64,000 nucleotides of DNA from Maribacter sp. MMG018 (lineage in GTDB: Bacteria; Bacteroidota; Bacteroidia; Flavobacteriales; Flavobacteriaceae): contig NZ_JAGJEC010000001.1 of assembly GCF_018100785.1 (NCBI RefSeq), forward strand, positions 1,178,001 to 1,242,000. Direction: 5' to 3'. Each line of letters begins with the position of its first letter. The first letter of the stretch is position 1. The position numbers and the translations under genes were made by a program. The notes beneath the pieces were generated by a model, which did no database searches, was not told where the DNA came from, and was given only the letters and a program-made list of their open reading frames with translations. Below, one piece after another: positions 1-9,511 of the stretch.

Positions 1-1
1 T

Positions 2-169
2 ATACCTGGACATACCTATCAATTTAAGGTAATGTCGAACATGAAAATCAAAAAGATAACCAATGCAGTAGTGTTAAGTAAGGAACGAAACGAGTATATG
101 TTAGAGTTTTCTATACCCGATTCTTCTAAAAAATATGAACGCCAACAAATTTTATTCAATTTAAAATAA
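2..169 (+). CDS. C-terminal fragment of an unidentified protein
   Basis: An open frame runs from the window edge to a TAA at 167-169, giving the last 55 residues of a protein whose body lies outside the window. The tail is Lys/Glu-rich with alternating hydrophobic residues, compatible with a terminal beta-sandwich domain of a secreted enzyme, but no motif identifies it. It ends 8 nt before the next gene on the same strand, so it is probably part of the same carbohydrate operon. The function cannot be told from what is visible. Confidence 0.6.
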   Translation: MPGHTYQFKVMSNMKIKKITNAVVLSKERNEYMLEFSIPDSSKKYERQQILFNLK

Positions 170-177
170 TGTGAAGA

Positions 178-2709
178 ATGAGAAAAGCTACGATAATTTT
201 ATCCCTGTTTTTGGTATTGGCGGCAGTGCTGTGGGGGTGTAATTCGCGAACAAATACGACGCTCGATCCTAATACGGGGGATACAGGTCAAATGATTACA
301 CCTGTTCCCTTTAACCAAGTAAAATTGGAAGATAATTTTTGGCTTCCTAGGCTAAATACACAAAAAAAGACATTGGTGCCTTTTGCGTTGGATAAAACGA
401 GGCCGGCAGTCGAAAATCTTAGCAAGGCGGCCCAATTTTTGGCCGGTGATTCTACAGATCTTCCCTTTCCGCACCGGTATATTTCCTCTGACCTTTATAA
501 AGTGATGGAAGGTGCGGCTTTGATCCTTAGAGAAAATCCGGATCCAAAGCTTGAAAAGCGGATGGATAGTATTATAGATATTATTGCCAAGGCGCAAAAA
601 GAAGATGGGTATTTATATGTGGCCCATATTACAGGGGTTTCAAAAGATGCTAGTCATTGGGGAGGCGCAGGTATGGGAGACAAACCGTACTCATGGGTGC
701 TACACAGTCATGAGCTTTATAATATGGGGCATATGTACGAGGCTGCCATTGCATATTACCAATCTACGGGAAAGGTTAAATGGTTAAAAGTAGTGGAAAA
801 AAATGCCCGACATATCAATAAGGTGTTTTTTGAAGGTGACCCTAATTATAATAATGGGGAGCCGATACTTCAAGCTCCCGGTCATGAGGAACTAGAATTG
901 GCATTAGTAAAATTGTACAGGGTTACAGGAGAAAAACTGTACTTGGATATGTCTAAAAAGTTCTTGGATATCAGAGGCAAGACCTATAAGCCCGAAGGTA
1001 ATGGAGTAATGGACCCTACCTACTCACAACAGCATAAACCGGTTGCCGAACAAGACAAGGCAGTTGGCCATGCCGTGAGAGCGGCCTATTTGTATTCGGC
1101 AATGGCAGATGTTGCCTCGTTGACGAATACCAACGAATATAACAATGCCTTGAATAATATTTGGCATGATATTACCGATACCAAAATGCATATTACAGGT
1201 GGTTTAGGAGCTATTCATGGTATAGAAGGCTTTGGGCCCGCATATGTACTGCCCAACAAAGAGGCTTATAATGAAACATGTGCCGCTGTGGGCAATGTTT
1301 TTTTTAACTATAGAATGTTCTTGCTGACCAAGGAAGCGCGGTTCATGGATGTTGCCGAAATCGCTCTTTTTAATAACTCATTGGCCGGTGTAAACATAGA
1401 GGGTAATAAGTTCTTTTATGTAAACCCGTTGGAAGCTGATGGAGAAACCCCTTTTAATCATGGGAAAGCAGGGCGCTCACCTTGGTTCGGAACAGCTTGT
1501 TGCCCATCTAATATTGCAAGGTTGATACCTCAGGTTTCAGGAATGATGTATTCTTATAACGATAATGAAATCTATACTACATTTTATGCAAGCAGCTCTT
1601 CAATAATACCACTTAAAGAAGGTGCTGTGGCTATTCAACAAAAATCAGGCTATCCTTATGACGAGAAAATAGAATTACTCTTAACGCCAAAAAAAGCTCA
1701 AAGATTTGTTCTTAAACTCAGAATACCCACCTGGACAGGAGACCAATTTGTACCGGGCAAGCTCTATAGTTATGTAAACGACAATAAAAAAGATTGGCAA
1801 TTAAAGGTCAATGGAGAAGCTGTTTCCGTTGCTTTTGAAAAAGGATTCGCCATTATAGATAGGTCGTGGGAACCTGGAGATAAGGTAGAGTTGACATTAC
1901 CTATGCCGGTTAGGTTTAATACGGCAATAGAAATGGTCGAGGCCGACAAAGGGCGTGTGGCGGTGACAAAAGGGCCTTTGGTATATTGTGCGGAAGGGGT
2001 CGATAACGAACAGCCTGTACAACACTTTTTAATAGATGATCTTGGACAGAACAAGGTAATAGATCAAAGAATATCTGACGGAATTTTAAAGAATGTAACA
2101 AGCGTTTCCCTTAACGGAAAAATTAGGGATGCCAAGGGTACAAGAGAAAAACAAATTAAGATGATACCCTATTATGCATGGAATAATCGAGGAGATTCAT
2201 CAATGAGGGTGTGGTTTCCTACCCGGACAGAAATGGTGCAGTATAAAGATGGACAAACTCTTAAAGGAGGTAAGTACAAAAGTGTCAGGGCTTTTTCAAT
2301 AGCTCAAAAAGGAAGTTTAGAAGCCATATCGGATGGTCTTAGGCCCATGTCTTCAAATGATAAAAGTATTCCTTCTTGGATCAGTGACAGTAATTCGAAC
2401 GAACAATGGGTAGAAATAGATTTAGATCCATCGAAGCAGATCAGAAGTATAAATGTTTACTGGTTCGATAATGGCGATACCGTAAAAATACCTTCTCAAT
2501 GGTCGTTGGAATATTTGGTGAATGATAAATGGAAAGAATTTGATCTATATGTGACGGACTCCTATTCTTTAAAAAAGGACGAATACAATGTGGTGCATCC
2601 GGCCGAGGTACTAAAATGTAATTCAATTCGAATCAATATGAAGTTAAGGGACAAAGCGGCATCAGGAATTCTGGACGTGGATGTGCAGTACGAGAATATT
2701 GGCAGTTAG
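178..2709 (+). CDS. Secreted GH127-type (DUF1680) glycosidase, likely beta-L-arabinofuranosidase, with F5/8-like C-terminal domain
   Basis: An 843-aa protein with a lipoprotein-type signal (hydrophobic segment ending in LWGC near residue 21), so it is probably surface- or periplasm-anchored. The body is an (alpha/alpha)-barrel of the DUF1680 superfamily. The hallmark zinc-thiolate site is visible: E366 and C368 in an NETC motif, and C441-C442 in ACCPSN, corresponding to the Glu/Cys ligands and nucleophilic Cys of GH127 beta-L-arabinofuranosidases. Residues from about 715 onward (WVEIDLDPSKQIRSI and following) look like a discoidin/F5-8C carbohydrate-binding fold. It sits between an incomplete upstream gene and a second DUF1680 protein 44 nt downstream, probably in one operon. 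L-arabinofuranose specificity is inferred from the family; other linkages are possible. Confidence 0.85.
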   Translation: MRKATIILSLFLVLAAVLWGCNSRTNTTLDPNTGDTGQMITPVPFNQVKLEDNFWLPRLNTQKKTLVPFALDKTRPAVENLSKAAQFLAGDSTDLPFPHRYISSDLYKVMEGAALILRENPDPKLEKRMDSIIDIIAKAQKEDGYLYVAHITGVSKDASHWGGAGMGDKPYSWVLHSHELYNMGHMYEAAIAYYQSTGKVKWLKVVEKNARHINKVFFEGDPNYNNGEPILQAPGHEELELALVKLYRVTGEKLYLDMSKKFLDIRGKTYKPEGNGVMDPTYSQQHKPVAEQDKAVGHAVRAAYLYSAMADVASLTNTNEYNNALNNIWHDITDTKMHITGGLGAIHGIEGFGPAYVLPNKEAYNETCAAVGNVFFNYRMFLLTKEARFMDVAEIALFNNSLAGVNIEGNKFFYVNPLEADGETPFNHGKAGRSPWFGTACCPSNIARLIPQVSGMMYSYNDNEIYTTFYASSSSIIPLKEGAVAIQQKSGYPYDEKIELLLTPKKAQRFVLKLRIPTWTGDQFVPGKLYSYVNDNKKDWQLKVNGEAVSVAFEKGFAIIDRSWEPGDKVELTLPMPVRFNTAIEMVEADKGRVAVTKGPLVYCAEGVDNEQPVQHFLIDDLGQNKVIDQRISDGILKNVTSVSLNGKIRDAKGTREKQIKMIPYYAWNNRGDSSMRVWFPTRTEMVQYKDGQTLKGGKYKSVRAFSIAQKGSLEAISDGLRPMSSNDKSIPSWISDSNSNEQWVEIDLDPSKQIRSINVYWFDNGDTVKIPSQWSLEYLVNDKWKEFDLYVTDSYSLKKDEYNVVHPAEVLKCNSIRINMKLRDKAASGILDVDVQYENIGS

Positions 2710-2753
2710 TATTAAAACATAAAATAATAATAGAATCTAAAATATCGGGGAAC

Positions 2754-4949
2754 ATGAAAGAAATAAAGAAAATATATTACCCTATAATCAGCTTCGTACT
2801 TTTATTGGTCATAGGCTGTGGTGGAGAAAAAACAGGGAATGATAATTTTATGGAGGTAGAAGTGGTCAAAACACCGAGTTCGGCCAGTACCAATTTACAT
2901 TATATAGGAAATAGGGCTCCTTTAAAACCAAGTGTACTAATTAAACTACCAGTAGGTAAAATTAAACCGGACGGATGGTTGTTAGAGTTTATGGAGCGTC
3001 AAAGATCTGGCTTAACGGGAAATCTGGGTAACATAAGTGCATGGCTTCAAAAAGAAAACAATGCCTGGTTAAGTGAAGACGGACAAGGAGAATGGGGCTG
3101 GGAAGAAGTTCCGTATTGGTTAAAGGGATATGCCAATATCGGTTATATCCTGGAAGATGAAGAAATGATTAAAGAATCCAAAATTTGGATTGAGGGTGCA
3201 TTGAACAGTCAACAGGAAAATGGCTTTTTTGGACCTTCATTGGCATGGGAAAGCTATATGTCCGAAGAAAGTAGAACGGAAGAGAGAATGGCTGAAAAAC
3301 TGAAAAAAAGAGACTATTGGGCAAATATGATCATGCTATATTGCTTGCAATCCTATTATGAGTATTCTGGTGATGAAAGGGTAATAACGCTAATGATAAA
3401 TTACTTTAAGTTTCAACTTAGTGTTCCAGACGAAGACTTTTTATCTGAAAGCCAGTATTGGCAACGGGTAAGGGGAGGCGATAACCTACATAGTGTCTTA
3501 TGGTTGTATAACCGTACCGGCGAACCTTGGTTATTGGACCTTGCGAAAAAGGTGCATAGAAATACGGCACCCTGGAACAAACGGGGGCATGCTCTTGAAG
3601 ATATAGGAAACCCGAAAGAAATAAGGCCTGGGATGGAATGGCCAGCTTGGTACGGAGATTTAATAGATTGGCACAATGTGAATGTTGCCCAAGGTTTTAG
3701 GGAACCGGCCCAATACTATCTTGTAAGTGGGGATGAAAATGACCTAAAAGCGACCTATGACAATTTTAATATTGTTAGAAAGTATTTTGGACAAGTTCCG
3801 GGAGGAATGTTCGGGTCAGACGAAAACAGTAGACCTGGATATGATGATCCTAGACAAGGGGTAGAAACTTGTGGTATGGTAGAACAAATGAACTCCGATG
3901 AACATTTGTTAAGAATTACAGGGGATGTTTTTTGGGCAGATCATGTGGAAGATGTCGCTTTTAATACCTACCCCGCAGCTGTAGCACCAGATTTTAGAAG
4001 TCTGCGATATATAACCAGTCCCAATATGGTAATCAATGATAGTAAAAATCATAGTCCCGGTATTGATAACCCCGGACCTTATTTGATGATGAACCCTTTT
4101 AGCTCTAGATGTTGTCAACATAACCATGCCCAAGGATGGCCCTATTTTAGTGAAAATCTATGGATGGCGACTCCCGATAATGGGTTGGCAGCGGTCATAT
4201 ATGCCTCTAATACGGTAAATGCCTTGGTAGGCGATGGCTCTGAGGTCGTAATAAAAAGCACAGGAAACTATCCGTTCGATGATACGTTGAATTTTGATGT
4301 AAATATGGATGGAGAGGCCCGGTTCCCTTTGTATTTTAGAATTCCCGGTTGGGCCAAAGAAGCGACCGTTGCCTTAAACGAAGATGAGTTAAAAATCAAA
4401 CCTGTAGCGGGTCAATATTTAAAGATCGATCGTGTGTGGAAAAATGGGGACAAGGTGACATTGGTATTGCCCAAAGAAATAGAGGTGAAAACATGGGAAG
4501 AGAATCATAATAGTGTAAGCGTAAATTACGGACCCTTGACCTTTTCTCTTAAAATAGGGGAGCAATATATAGAAAAGGGAACCGAAGAAAACGTGCAACA
4601 CGATTCTAAATGGCAAAAAGGAGTTAACGTAAAAGATTGGCCATCCTATGAAATACACCCAACGACCGATTGGAATTATGGCTTGGTCTTAAATGATGAT
4701 CTACCCTCTTCTTTTGAGATAGAAAAAAGGTCATGGCCTAAAAATAATTTCCCTTTTACCTCAGATACGAGTCCTATTGTCTTAAAGGTTAAAGCGAAAA
4801 AAATCAAGGATTGGAAAATCGGTCCATATGGTTTGGTCGGTGAGTTGATGGATAGTCCTGTCAGTTCAGAAGAGGGAGAAGAAACTGTAGAATTGATTCC
4901 AATGGGGGCTGCGCGTTTAAGAATTAGTGCTTTTCCTACGGTTCAATAA
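2754..4949 (+). CDS. Secreted DUF1680-superfamily (GH127-like) glycoside hydrolase
   Basis: A 731-aa predicted lipoprotein (signal segment ending in LVIGC near residue 23). The sequence is divergent from the preceding gene, but the catalytic layout is the same: E371/C373 in VETCGM and C453-C454 in RCCQHNHAQGW, the expected Glu-x-Cys plus Cys-Cys ligands. The segment with WGWEEVPYWLKGYANIGY is typical of the toroid's substrate-facing helices in this superfamily. The C-terminal 150 residues lack the discoidin-like domain of its neighbour. It is transcribed with the genes before and after it (gaps 44 and 21 nt). Exact CAZy family is uncertain: it is a separate subgroup from canonical GH127 and may hydrolyse another linkage in the same glycan. 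Confidence 0.8.
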   Translation: MKEIKKIYYPIISFVLLLVIGCGGEKTGNDNFMEVEVVKTPSSASTNLHYIGNRAPLKPSVLIKLPVGKIKPDGWLLEFMERQRSGLTGNLGNISAWLQKENNAWLSEDGQGEWGWEEVPYWLKGYANIGYILEDEEMIKESKIWIEGALNSQQENGFFGPSLAWESYMSEESRTEERMAEKLKKRDYWANMIMLYCLQSYYEYSGDERVITLMINYFKFQLSVPDEDFLSESQYWQRVRGGDNLHSVLWLYNRTGEPWLLDLAKKVHRNTAPWNKRGHALEDIGNPKEIRPGMEWPAWYGDLIDWHNVNVAQGFREPAQYYLVSGDENDLKATYDNFNIVRKYFGQVPGGMFGSDENSRPGYDDPRQGVETCGMVEQMNSDEHLLRITGDVFWADHVEDVAFNTYPAAVAPDFRSLRYITSPNMVINDSKNHSPGIDNPGPYLMMNPFSSRCCQHNHAQGWPYFSENLWMATPDNGLAAVIYASNTVNALVGDGSEVVIKSTGNYPFDDTLNFDVNMDGEARFPLYFRIPGWAKEATVALNEDELKIKPVAGQYLKIDRVWKNGDKVTLVLPKEIEVKTWEENHNSVSVNYGPLTFSLKIGEQYIEKGTEENVQHDSKWQKGVNVKDWPSYEIHPTTDWNYGLVLNDDLPSSFEIEKRSWPKNNFPFTSDTSPIVLKVKAKKIKDWKIGPYGLVGELMDSPVSSEEGEETVELIPMGAARLRISAFPTVQ

Positions 4950-4970
4950 AATTTATGTATCCAATAAAAG

Positions 4971-6113
4971 ATGAACAATACTCTAAAATTTTTAATGACA
5001 ATATGTGCCATGGTAGGCATGTTCAATTGTGTAGGACAAGAATCGTCAAAAGGTACAATTCCATTAATAAAAAAGAAAGGGTTCCAAAAAACGATTAACG
5101 GAAAATCCGTAGAACTTTATACTTTAAGAAATAGTAGTGGGTTAGTGGCCCAAATAACAAATTATGGAGGAAAAGTAGTTTCGCTATGGTCCCCTGACAA
5201 GGATGGTAATTATGAGGATATTGTTTTGGGTTATCCTGACATAGACGGGTATTTATCGGCCAAGGAAAAATATTTTGGGGCACTTATAGGAAGGTATGGC
5301 AATCGTATCGGAAAAGGAAAATTTACTTTAGAAGGTAAAGAATACGTGCTGAACACTAATAATGGGGAAAATCATTTACATGGGGGTGATATTGGGTATG
5401 ATGCAGTCGTTTGGAACGCTGTTCAACCAGATGGGCAGACGTTGGTACTAACGTACGTGTCGGCGCATATGGAGGAGGGCTACCCTGGTAATTTGGAAAT
5501 TAAGGTTCGCTATCGGCTTACCGATAATAACGAACTAAAAATAGAATATTGGGCCACAACCGATCAAACTACGGTTGTTAATCTTACCCATCACTCTTTT
5601 TTTAATCTAAAAGGAGCTGGAAAAGGAGAAATTACCGATCATTTATTACAGATTAATTCCAATTATTATACACCTGTAGACAAGGGGTTGATCCCGACCG
5701 GAATTATTGCAAGTGTTGAACATAGTCCTATGGATTTTAAGAAATTGACTTTGATAGGTAAGAGGATAGAAGATGATTTTGAGCAATTGAAATTTGGACT
5801 GGGCTATGATCATAATTGGGTGCTTAACGGAAATAAACCCCTTAATTGGGCGGCAAAGGTCGTTGAACCCGTTTCGGGACGAGTAATGGAGGTATATACG
5901 AACGAACCAGGACTTCAGTTTTACAGTGGTAATTTCTTGGACGGCACTATCATTGGAAAAGCAAACAGGGCATATAAATATAGGTCAGCCTTTTGTTTGG
6001 AAACCCAGCATTTTCCAGATAGCCCAAACAACCCTCATTTTCCTTCAACAATATTAAATCCGGGAGAGGAGTATTATTCGGTATGCATCTATAAATTTTC
6101 AGTGACCGAATAG
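4971..6113 (+). CDS. galM: Aldose 1-epimerase (galactose-mutarotase family), exported
   Basis: A 380-aa protein that interconverts alpha and beta anomers of aldoses such as galactose or arabinose. Family motifs are present in order: NYGG near residue 60, the GRYGNRIGKG loop, ENHLHGG with one catalytic His, VNLTHHSFFNLKG with the second His, and the C-terminal FCLETQHFPDSPN segment with the catalytic Glu. A hydrophobic N-terminus suggests export; MFNC near residue 19 is a poor lipobox, so anchoring is uncertain. It closes the left operon, 21 nt after the second DUF1680 gene. Here it probably handles the anomer released by the adjacent retaining glycosidases. A bidirectional terminator follows. 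Confidence 0.9.
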   Translation: MNNTLKFLMTICAMVGMFNCVGQESSKGTIPLIKKKGFQKTINGKSVELYTLRNSSGLVAQITNYGGKVVSLWSPDKDGNYEDIVLGYPDIDGYLSAKEKYFGALIGRYGNRIGKGKFTLEGKEYVLNTNNGENHLHGGDIGYDAVVWNAVQPDGQTLVLTYVSAHMEEGYPGNLEIKVRYRLTDNNELKIEYWATTDQTTVVNLTHHSFFNLKGAGKGEITDHLLQINSNYYTPVDKGLIPTGIIASVEHSPMDFKKLTLIGKRIEDDFEQLKFGLGYDHNWVLNGNKPLNWAAKVVEPVSGRVMEVYTNEPGLQFYSGNFLDGTIIGKANRAYKYRSAFCLETQHFPDSPNNPHFPSTILNPGEEYYSVCIYKFSVTE

Positions 6114-6141
6114 TCATTAAATTTTATGGTGATATAAAAAT

Positions 6142-6174
6142 AAAAAGGGCAACTTTTTACGGTTGTCCTTTTTT
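6142..6174. terminator. Bidirectional intrinsic terminator
   Basis: Stem AAAAGGGCAAC (6143-6153) pairs with GTTGTCCTTTT (6162-6172) with one G-U pair. T-rich sequence lies on both sides, so it can serve both galM (+) and the convergent ABC operon (-). Confidence 0.8.
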
Positions 6175-6247
6175 CATTATCACAATACAGGTAATACTAT
6201 ACTATCATCTTTACAGATTGTATTGGTGAAGTTAGGTTCAATTTAGA

Positions 6248-7327
6248 TTACCCCCTCGAACGTATTTCACGTTTCATAAACAATATATACGACAACAAGA
6301 AACACAGCAAGGTCAAGGCAATGAGACCCGTAAACTGGGGCCAGACCAATAAAATGCTCTGCCCTAGGGGCAAGCTGCTAGGGATGGCCCCTTGCATCTG
6401 CTCCATGGTCAAGGGGCCCAAACTACGTACCGAGGGTACCAAAATGGCCGAGGTAATTTCATCGAACAGCTCGTTTGGCATTATCTGGACTAAATAGAAT
6501 TTCAGTTTTTGGTAGAAGTAGATGGCTTTTGGGGAGGCGTATTGCGAAGGTTCGTATCCCTTAATGATCAGATTGGCGATCATAGGGTAGAATATAGTGA
6601 AGAACAACCATACTGCTATGCCCGATAGTGCCGAGGTGGCCGGTTGCCGAAACCGTACCGAAAAAAGTATGGACAGGTTCAGCCAAAAGGAAACATATAC
6701 AATGCTCAGTATCGTGTACACGATAATACGCATAAATTCTTCTGCCGTTGGAGGAATGCCGATGGCTATTAATCCAGAGCCCATGACCAAGAAACTTAAA
6801 GTAAAGAACATAAGGCTGATTACGATGATACCCGCCAGAAATTTGGCATTAAGAATACTGTCCCTGGGAACGGGCTGTGCCAAGATACGGCTTAAGGTTC
6901 CCCTGTTCTGCTCCGAACTTATGGCGTCGAAGCCGAGGCTTATCCCGAACAAGGGGCCTAAGAACCCTACAAAAACAAAGTAGGGAGGCAAAGTGCCGTC
7001 CGATTTGGTGAACAGGTTCAAGAAAAAGAAATTGTTTTCCGAATTATTGTTTACAAGAACCTTCATTCCGTCGGACAAAGTAGAAAAAAGAGTCCCCAAA
7101 CAGGCCAAGGTTATAATGGCGAAAAGGATTATAAAACGCCAGTTGGTAATGTGGTCGGTTATTTCCTTCTGTACCATGGCCTTAAAGGGACTTAAAACCA
7201 ACGAACGGTCGTTTTCGGCGGTTTCTTTCCTAAGAAAACGAAAGGGATTTGTCGGAAAATTGAATGATGGAATCTTTATGATAGTATTTAGCCTATCTAT
7301 CCCCGATTTTAATAGTGTACTTTTCAT
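6248..7327 (-). CDS. ABC-2 type transporter permease
   Basis: A 359-aa integral membrane protein. After a roughly 55-residue cytoplasmic N-terminus with the KEITDHITNWRF segment there are about six hydrophobic spans, the arrangement of the NosY/ABC2_membrane_2 group. A region with DAISSEQNRGTLSRILAQPVPRDS, the cytoplasmic coupling loop of ABC-2 permeases, lies between TM2 and TM3. Its start overlaps the end of the ATPase gene by 4 nt, so the two are translationally coupled and form one exporter. It is the last gene of a seven-gene operon. Substrate unknown. The large extracytoplasmic loop before the last TM may contact the NEW3 protein encoded upstream (inference). Confidence 0.85.
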   Translation of the reverse strand: MKSTLLKSGIDRLNTIIKIPSFNFPTNPFRFLRKETAENDRSLVLSPFKAMVQKEITDHITNWRFIILFAIITLACLGTLFSTLSDGMKVLVNNNSENNFFFLNLFTKSDGTLPPYFVFVGFLGPLFGISLGFDAISSEQNRGTLSRILAQPVPRDSILNAKFLAGIIVISLMFFTLSFLVMGSGLIAIGIPPTAEEFMRIIVYTILSIVYVSFWLNLSILFSVRFRQPATSALSGIAVWLFFTIFYPMIANLIIKGYEPSQYASPKAIYFYQKLKFYLVQIMPNELFDEITSAILVPSVRSLGPLTMEQMQGAIPSSLPLGQSILLVWPQFTGLIALTLLCFLLSYILFMKREIRSRG

Positions 7328-8286
7328 ATCTGTTTTTCTTCCTGAAAATATTGATGATAAATATCGTCCAGACCATATTCCTTCTTACTTAAGGAATGAA
7401 GGCCGTAACCAGAATTAACGACTAAACGGGATACCGGTACCGACATGTCCTTTTTAGACGTTATTACAAATCGCCCATCGTGCATCTGCACTTGGGCGAC
7501 CCCTTCCATTTCTTCCATTTTCTGCGCCAGTTCCTTCATTGATAGGGAAGTTTTTTCCGTTTCGGCAACAGATCCTTCAAGGGTGTGGGCGTTTTTAGAG
7601 AACAATTGCTCGGCCAAGGAGCTGATTTTTCCTTCGGCCAATAATTTTCCTTTGACAAAAATGCCTACCCGATCACAGAGCTGTTGTACCTGGTGTAGAT
7701 GGTGCGAAGAGAACAGAACGGTAATTCCCTTCTTTCTACTAAGATCTACGATCAGTTGAAGAAACTTTTTTACCCCCTCGGGATCAAGTCCTAAGGTGGG
7801 TTCGTCGAGTATAATTACTTTTGGCTTTTTTATCAGCACGTCCGCGAGTCCTAGGCGTTGGCGCATTCCTCGAGAATAACTGGCGACCTTCTTGTCTTTT
7901 GCTTCTGTCAAACCTACTTCGTCCAAAGTTTCCAAGGCGGTCTTTTGGGCCTCTTCTATAGGGATATTGTTAAGGCGTGCCACGTACATCAGATTTTGTA
8001 AACCAGTGTAATCGGTATAAAAACCGACATCTTCGGGTAGGTAGCCGACCTTTCTTTTTACTTCTAAAGGATATTTGCTACTGTCTATACCACATACCTT
8101 TACGCTACCGGAATCTATTTCGGTAAGCCCTAAAAGCATAAGAATGGTGGTCGATTTACCCGCCCCGTTTGGTCCTAACAACCCAAAAATCTCGCCTTTT
8201 TCTACAGAGAGCGTCAAATTATCTACCGCAACATACTCCCCGTACTTTTTCGTCAATCCAATTATTTCTATACTCTTTTCTGCCAT
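7324..8286 (-). CDS. ABC transporter ATP-binding protein (NosF/CcmA-like)
   Basis: A 320-aa nucleotide-binding subunit. It shows Walker A GPNGAGKST (about residues 38-46), Q-loop region, signature YSRGMRQRLGLAD, Walker B VIILDEPTLGLD and the H-loop SSHHLHQV. The extra 80 residues after the core form a C-terminal accessory domain common in ABC-2 exporters with separate permeases. Its ATG overlaps the stop of the NEW3 gene by 1 nt and its own stop overlaps the permease start by 4 nt. That coupling makes ATPase, permease and NEW3 protein one likely complex. Confidence 0.9.
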   Translation of the reverse strand: MAEKSIEIIGLTKKYGEYVAVDNLTLSVEKGEIFGLLGPNGAGKSTTILMLLGLTEIDSGSVKVCGIDSSKYPLEVKRKVGYLPEDVGFYTDYTGLQNLMYVARLNNIPIEEAQKTALETLDEVGLTEAKDKKVASYSRGMRQRLGLADVLIKKPKVIILDEPTLGLDPEGVKKFLQLIVDLSRKKGITVLFSSHHLHQVQQLCDRVGIFVKGKLLAEGKISSLAEQLFSKNAHTLEGSVAETEKTSLSMKELAQKMEEMEGVAQVQMHDGRFVITSKKDMSVPVSRLVVNSGYGLHSLSKKEYGLDDIYHQYFQEEKQI

Positions 8287-9434
8287 TATCGTCTTCCGTA
8301 TTTTTTAAACAGGTAATAAATGGCCCCTAATGTTCCAAGTATAATTAAGATACCTACCCAGCCCCATAACAAAGGGGTCTTTACTAAAAACCTGATAGCT
8401 GCGGTAGAGGCTACTTCAGGGGTCTTGGCCGTAATTTTTGGTAGGTAGTCTCCGGGAACGGCCTTGTCGGCAGCTTTTATGGTAGCCGTAATTTTTTCTT
8501 GTCCACCAGCTTTTATATGGGGTATGGTATCTGGTTCAATAGAAACTTCCCAGTCTTTAGGTTTGTTAGAGCTAAACGTAACATTTTTTAATTCGCTGGA
8601 TCCGGTATTTCTTACCAAAAGTTCCATTTTCTTTTCTCTTCCAGAAGTAATACTGGAACTTAATAGCCCTGTGGGTGTGGTCAGCTCCATATCATAAGAG
8701 CCCTTGATCACCACTTCTAGTTCTAGTTCGGCCGTGGTATACTTATTGGTAGCCTTCAAAGGTATTTTATAAGAACCTGCTTTTACTATTGAAGAAGGGG
8801 TTACTTCTACTTTGATATTAGTCGTTTTTCCAGGTGCTATCTCCACCGCCGTCGCCTGTCTGGCATTTGGTTTAAAGGCTACGTTCCAGCCCCGAGGTGG
8901 TGCTGCCAATAGAGAATATACCTGCTTTTCGCCCGTGTGGTTCTTTAATTTTGTAGAGAAATTGAAGTTAGATTTTGAATGCCCTTCCATATTGATCTGA
9001 TCGGAAGTGAACTCGGTCTTAAAAGTTCCTTCTTCCGATACGTTTATGGTAATGGGAAGTACGTCATAATTTTTTGCGATCAATCTAATATTGTACTTTC
9101 CTTTTTCTACTTTCAACGGTACGTTTACCGTTAAATCGATGTCTTTTTTTTCACCGGGCAACACAGCTATTCGTTTAATGGTATAGCCCCCGGCCTTTAA
9201 GGTAGAGCTCCAATCTTCCGGTAGGCCCGTAAGACTAATTTCAACATCCCTTAGTTGGCTGCCGTAGTTCTTCACCTGAACGGTATAATCGATAGATTCT
9301 CCCGGTGGTACCGAAATATTGGTGTACGGGGTATATAAGGTGATGCCGTTACCGGCCATGGCCACAGGGCTGTATAAAAATATAAGTGTGACAAAAACCA
9401 ATAATGTTTTAAGATTTAATTTAATGGATTTCAT
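8286..9434 (-). CDS. NEW3-domain membrane-anchored protein (COG1470-like)
   Basis: A 382-aa protein beginning MKSIKLN with a signal peptide ending AMAGNG, followed by repeated Ig-like NEW3 modules (VPPGESIDYTVQVKNYGS near the N-terminus; GREKKMELLVRNTGSSELKNV later) and one C-terminal TM helix (WGWVGILIILGTLGAIYYLF) with a short basic tail. Most of it should therefore project into the periplasm. An in-frame ATG at 9455 adds seven residues; the 9434 start was preferred because it places the basic n-region directly before the hydrophobic core. Proteins of this type recur beside ABC-2 exporters; the exact role is unknown. Confidence 0.8.
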   Translation of the reverse strand: MKSIKLNLKTLLVFVTLIFLYSPVAMAGNGITLYTPYTNISVPPGESIDYTVQVKNYGSQLRDVEISLTGLPEDWSSTLKAGGYTIKRIAVLPGEKKDIDLTVNVPLKVEKGKYNIRLIAKNYDVLPITINVSEEGTFKTEFTSDQINMEGHSKSNFNFSTKLKNHTGEKQVYSLLAAPPRGWNVAFKPNARQATAVEIAPGKTTNIKVEVTPSSIVKAGSYKIPLKATNKYTTAELELEVVIKGSYDMELTTPTGLLSSSITSGREKKMELLVRNTGSSELKNVTFSSNKPKDWEVSIEPDTIPHIKAGGQEKITATIKAADKAVPGDYLPKITAKTPEVASTAAIRFLVKTPLLWGWVGILIILGTLGAIYYLFKKYGRR

Positions 9435-9511
9435 AGTGTGTAATTTATATGTCATTAAAAAGCTAAAAGTTTGGGCCGAGATGCCGGCTGGTTTATAGTT
9501 TGTGATCTTGA

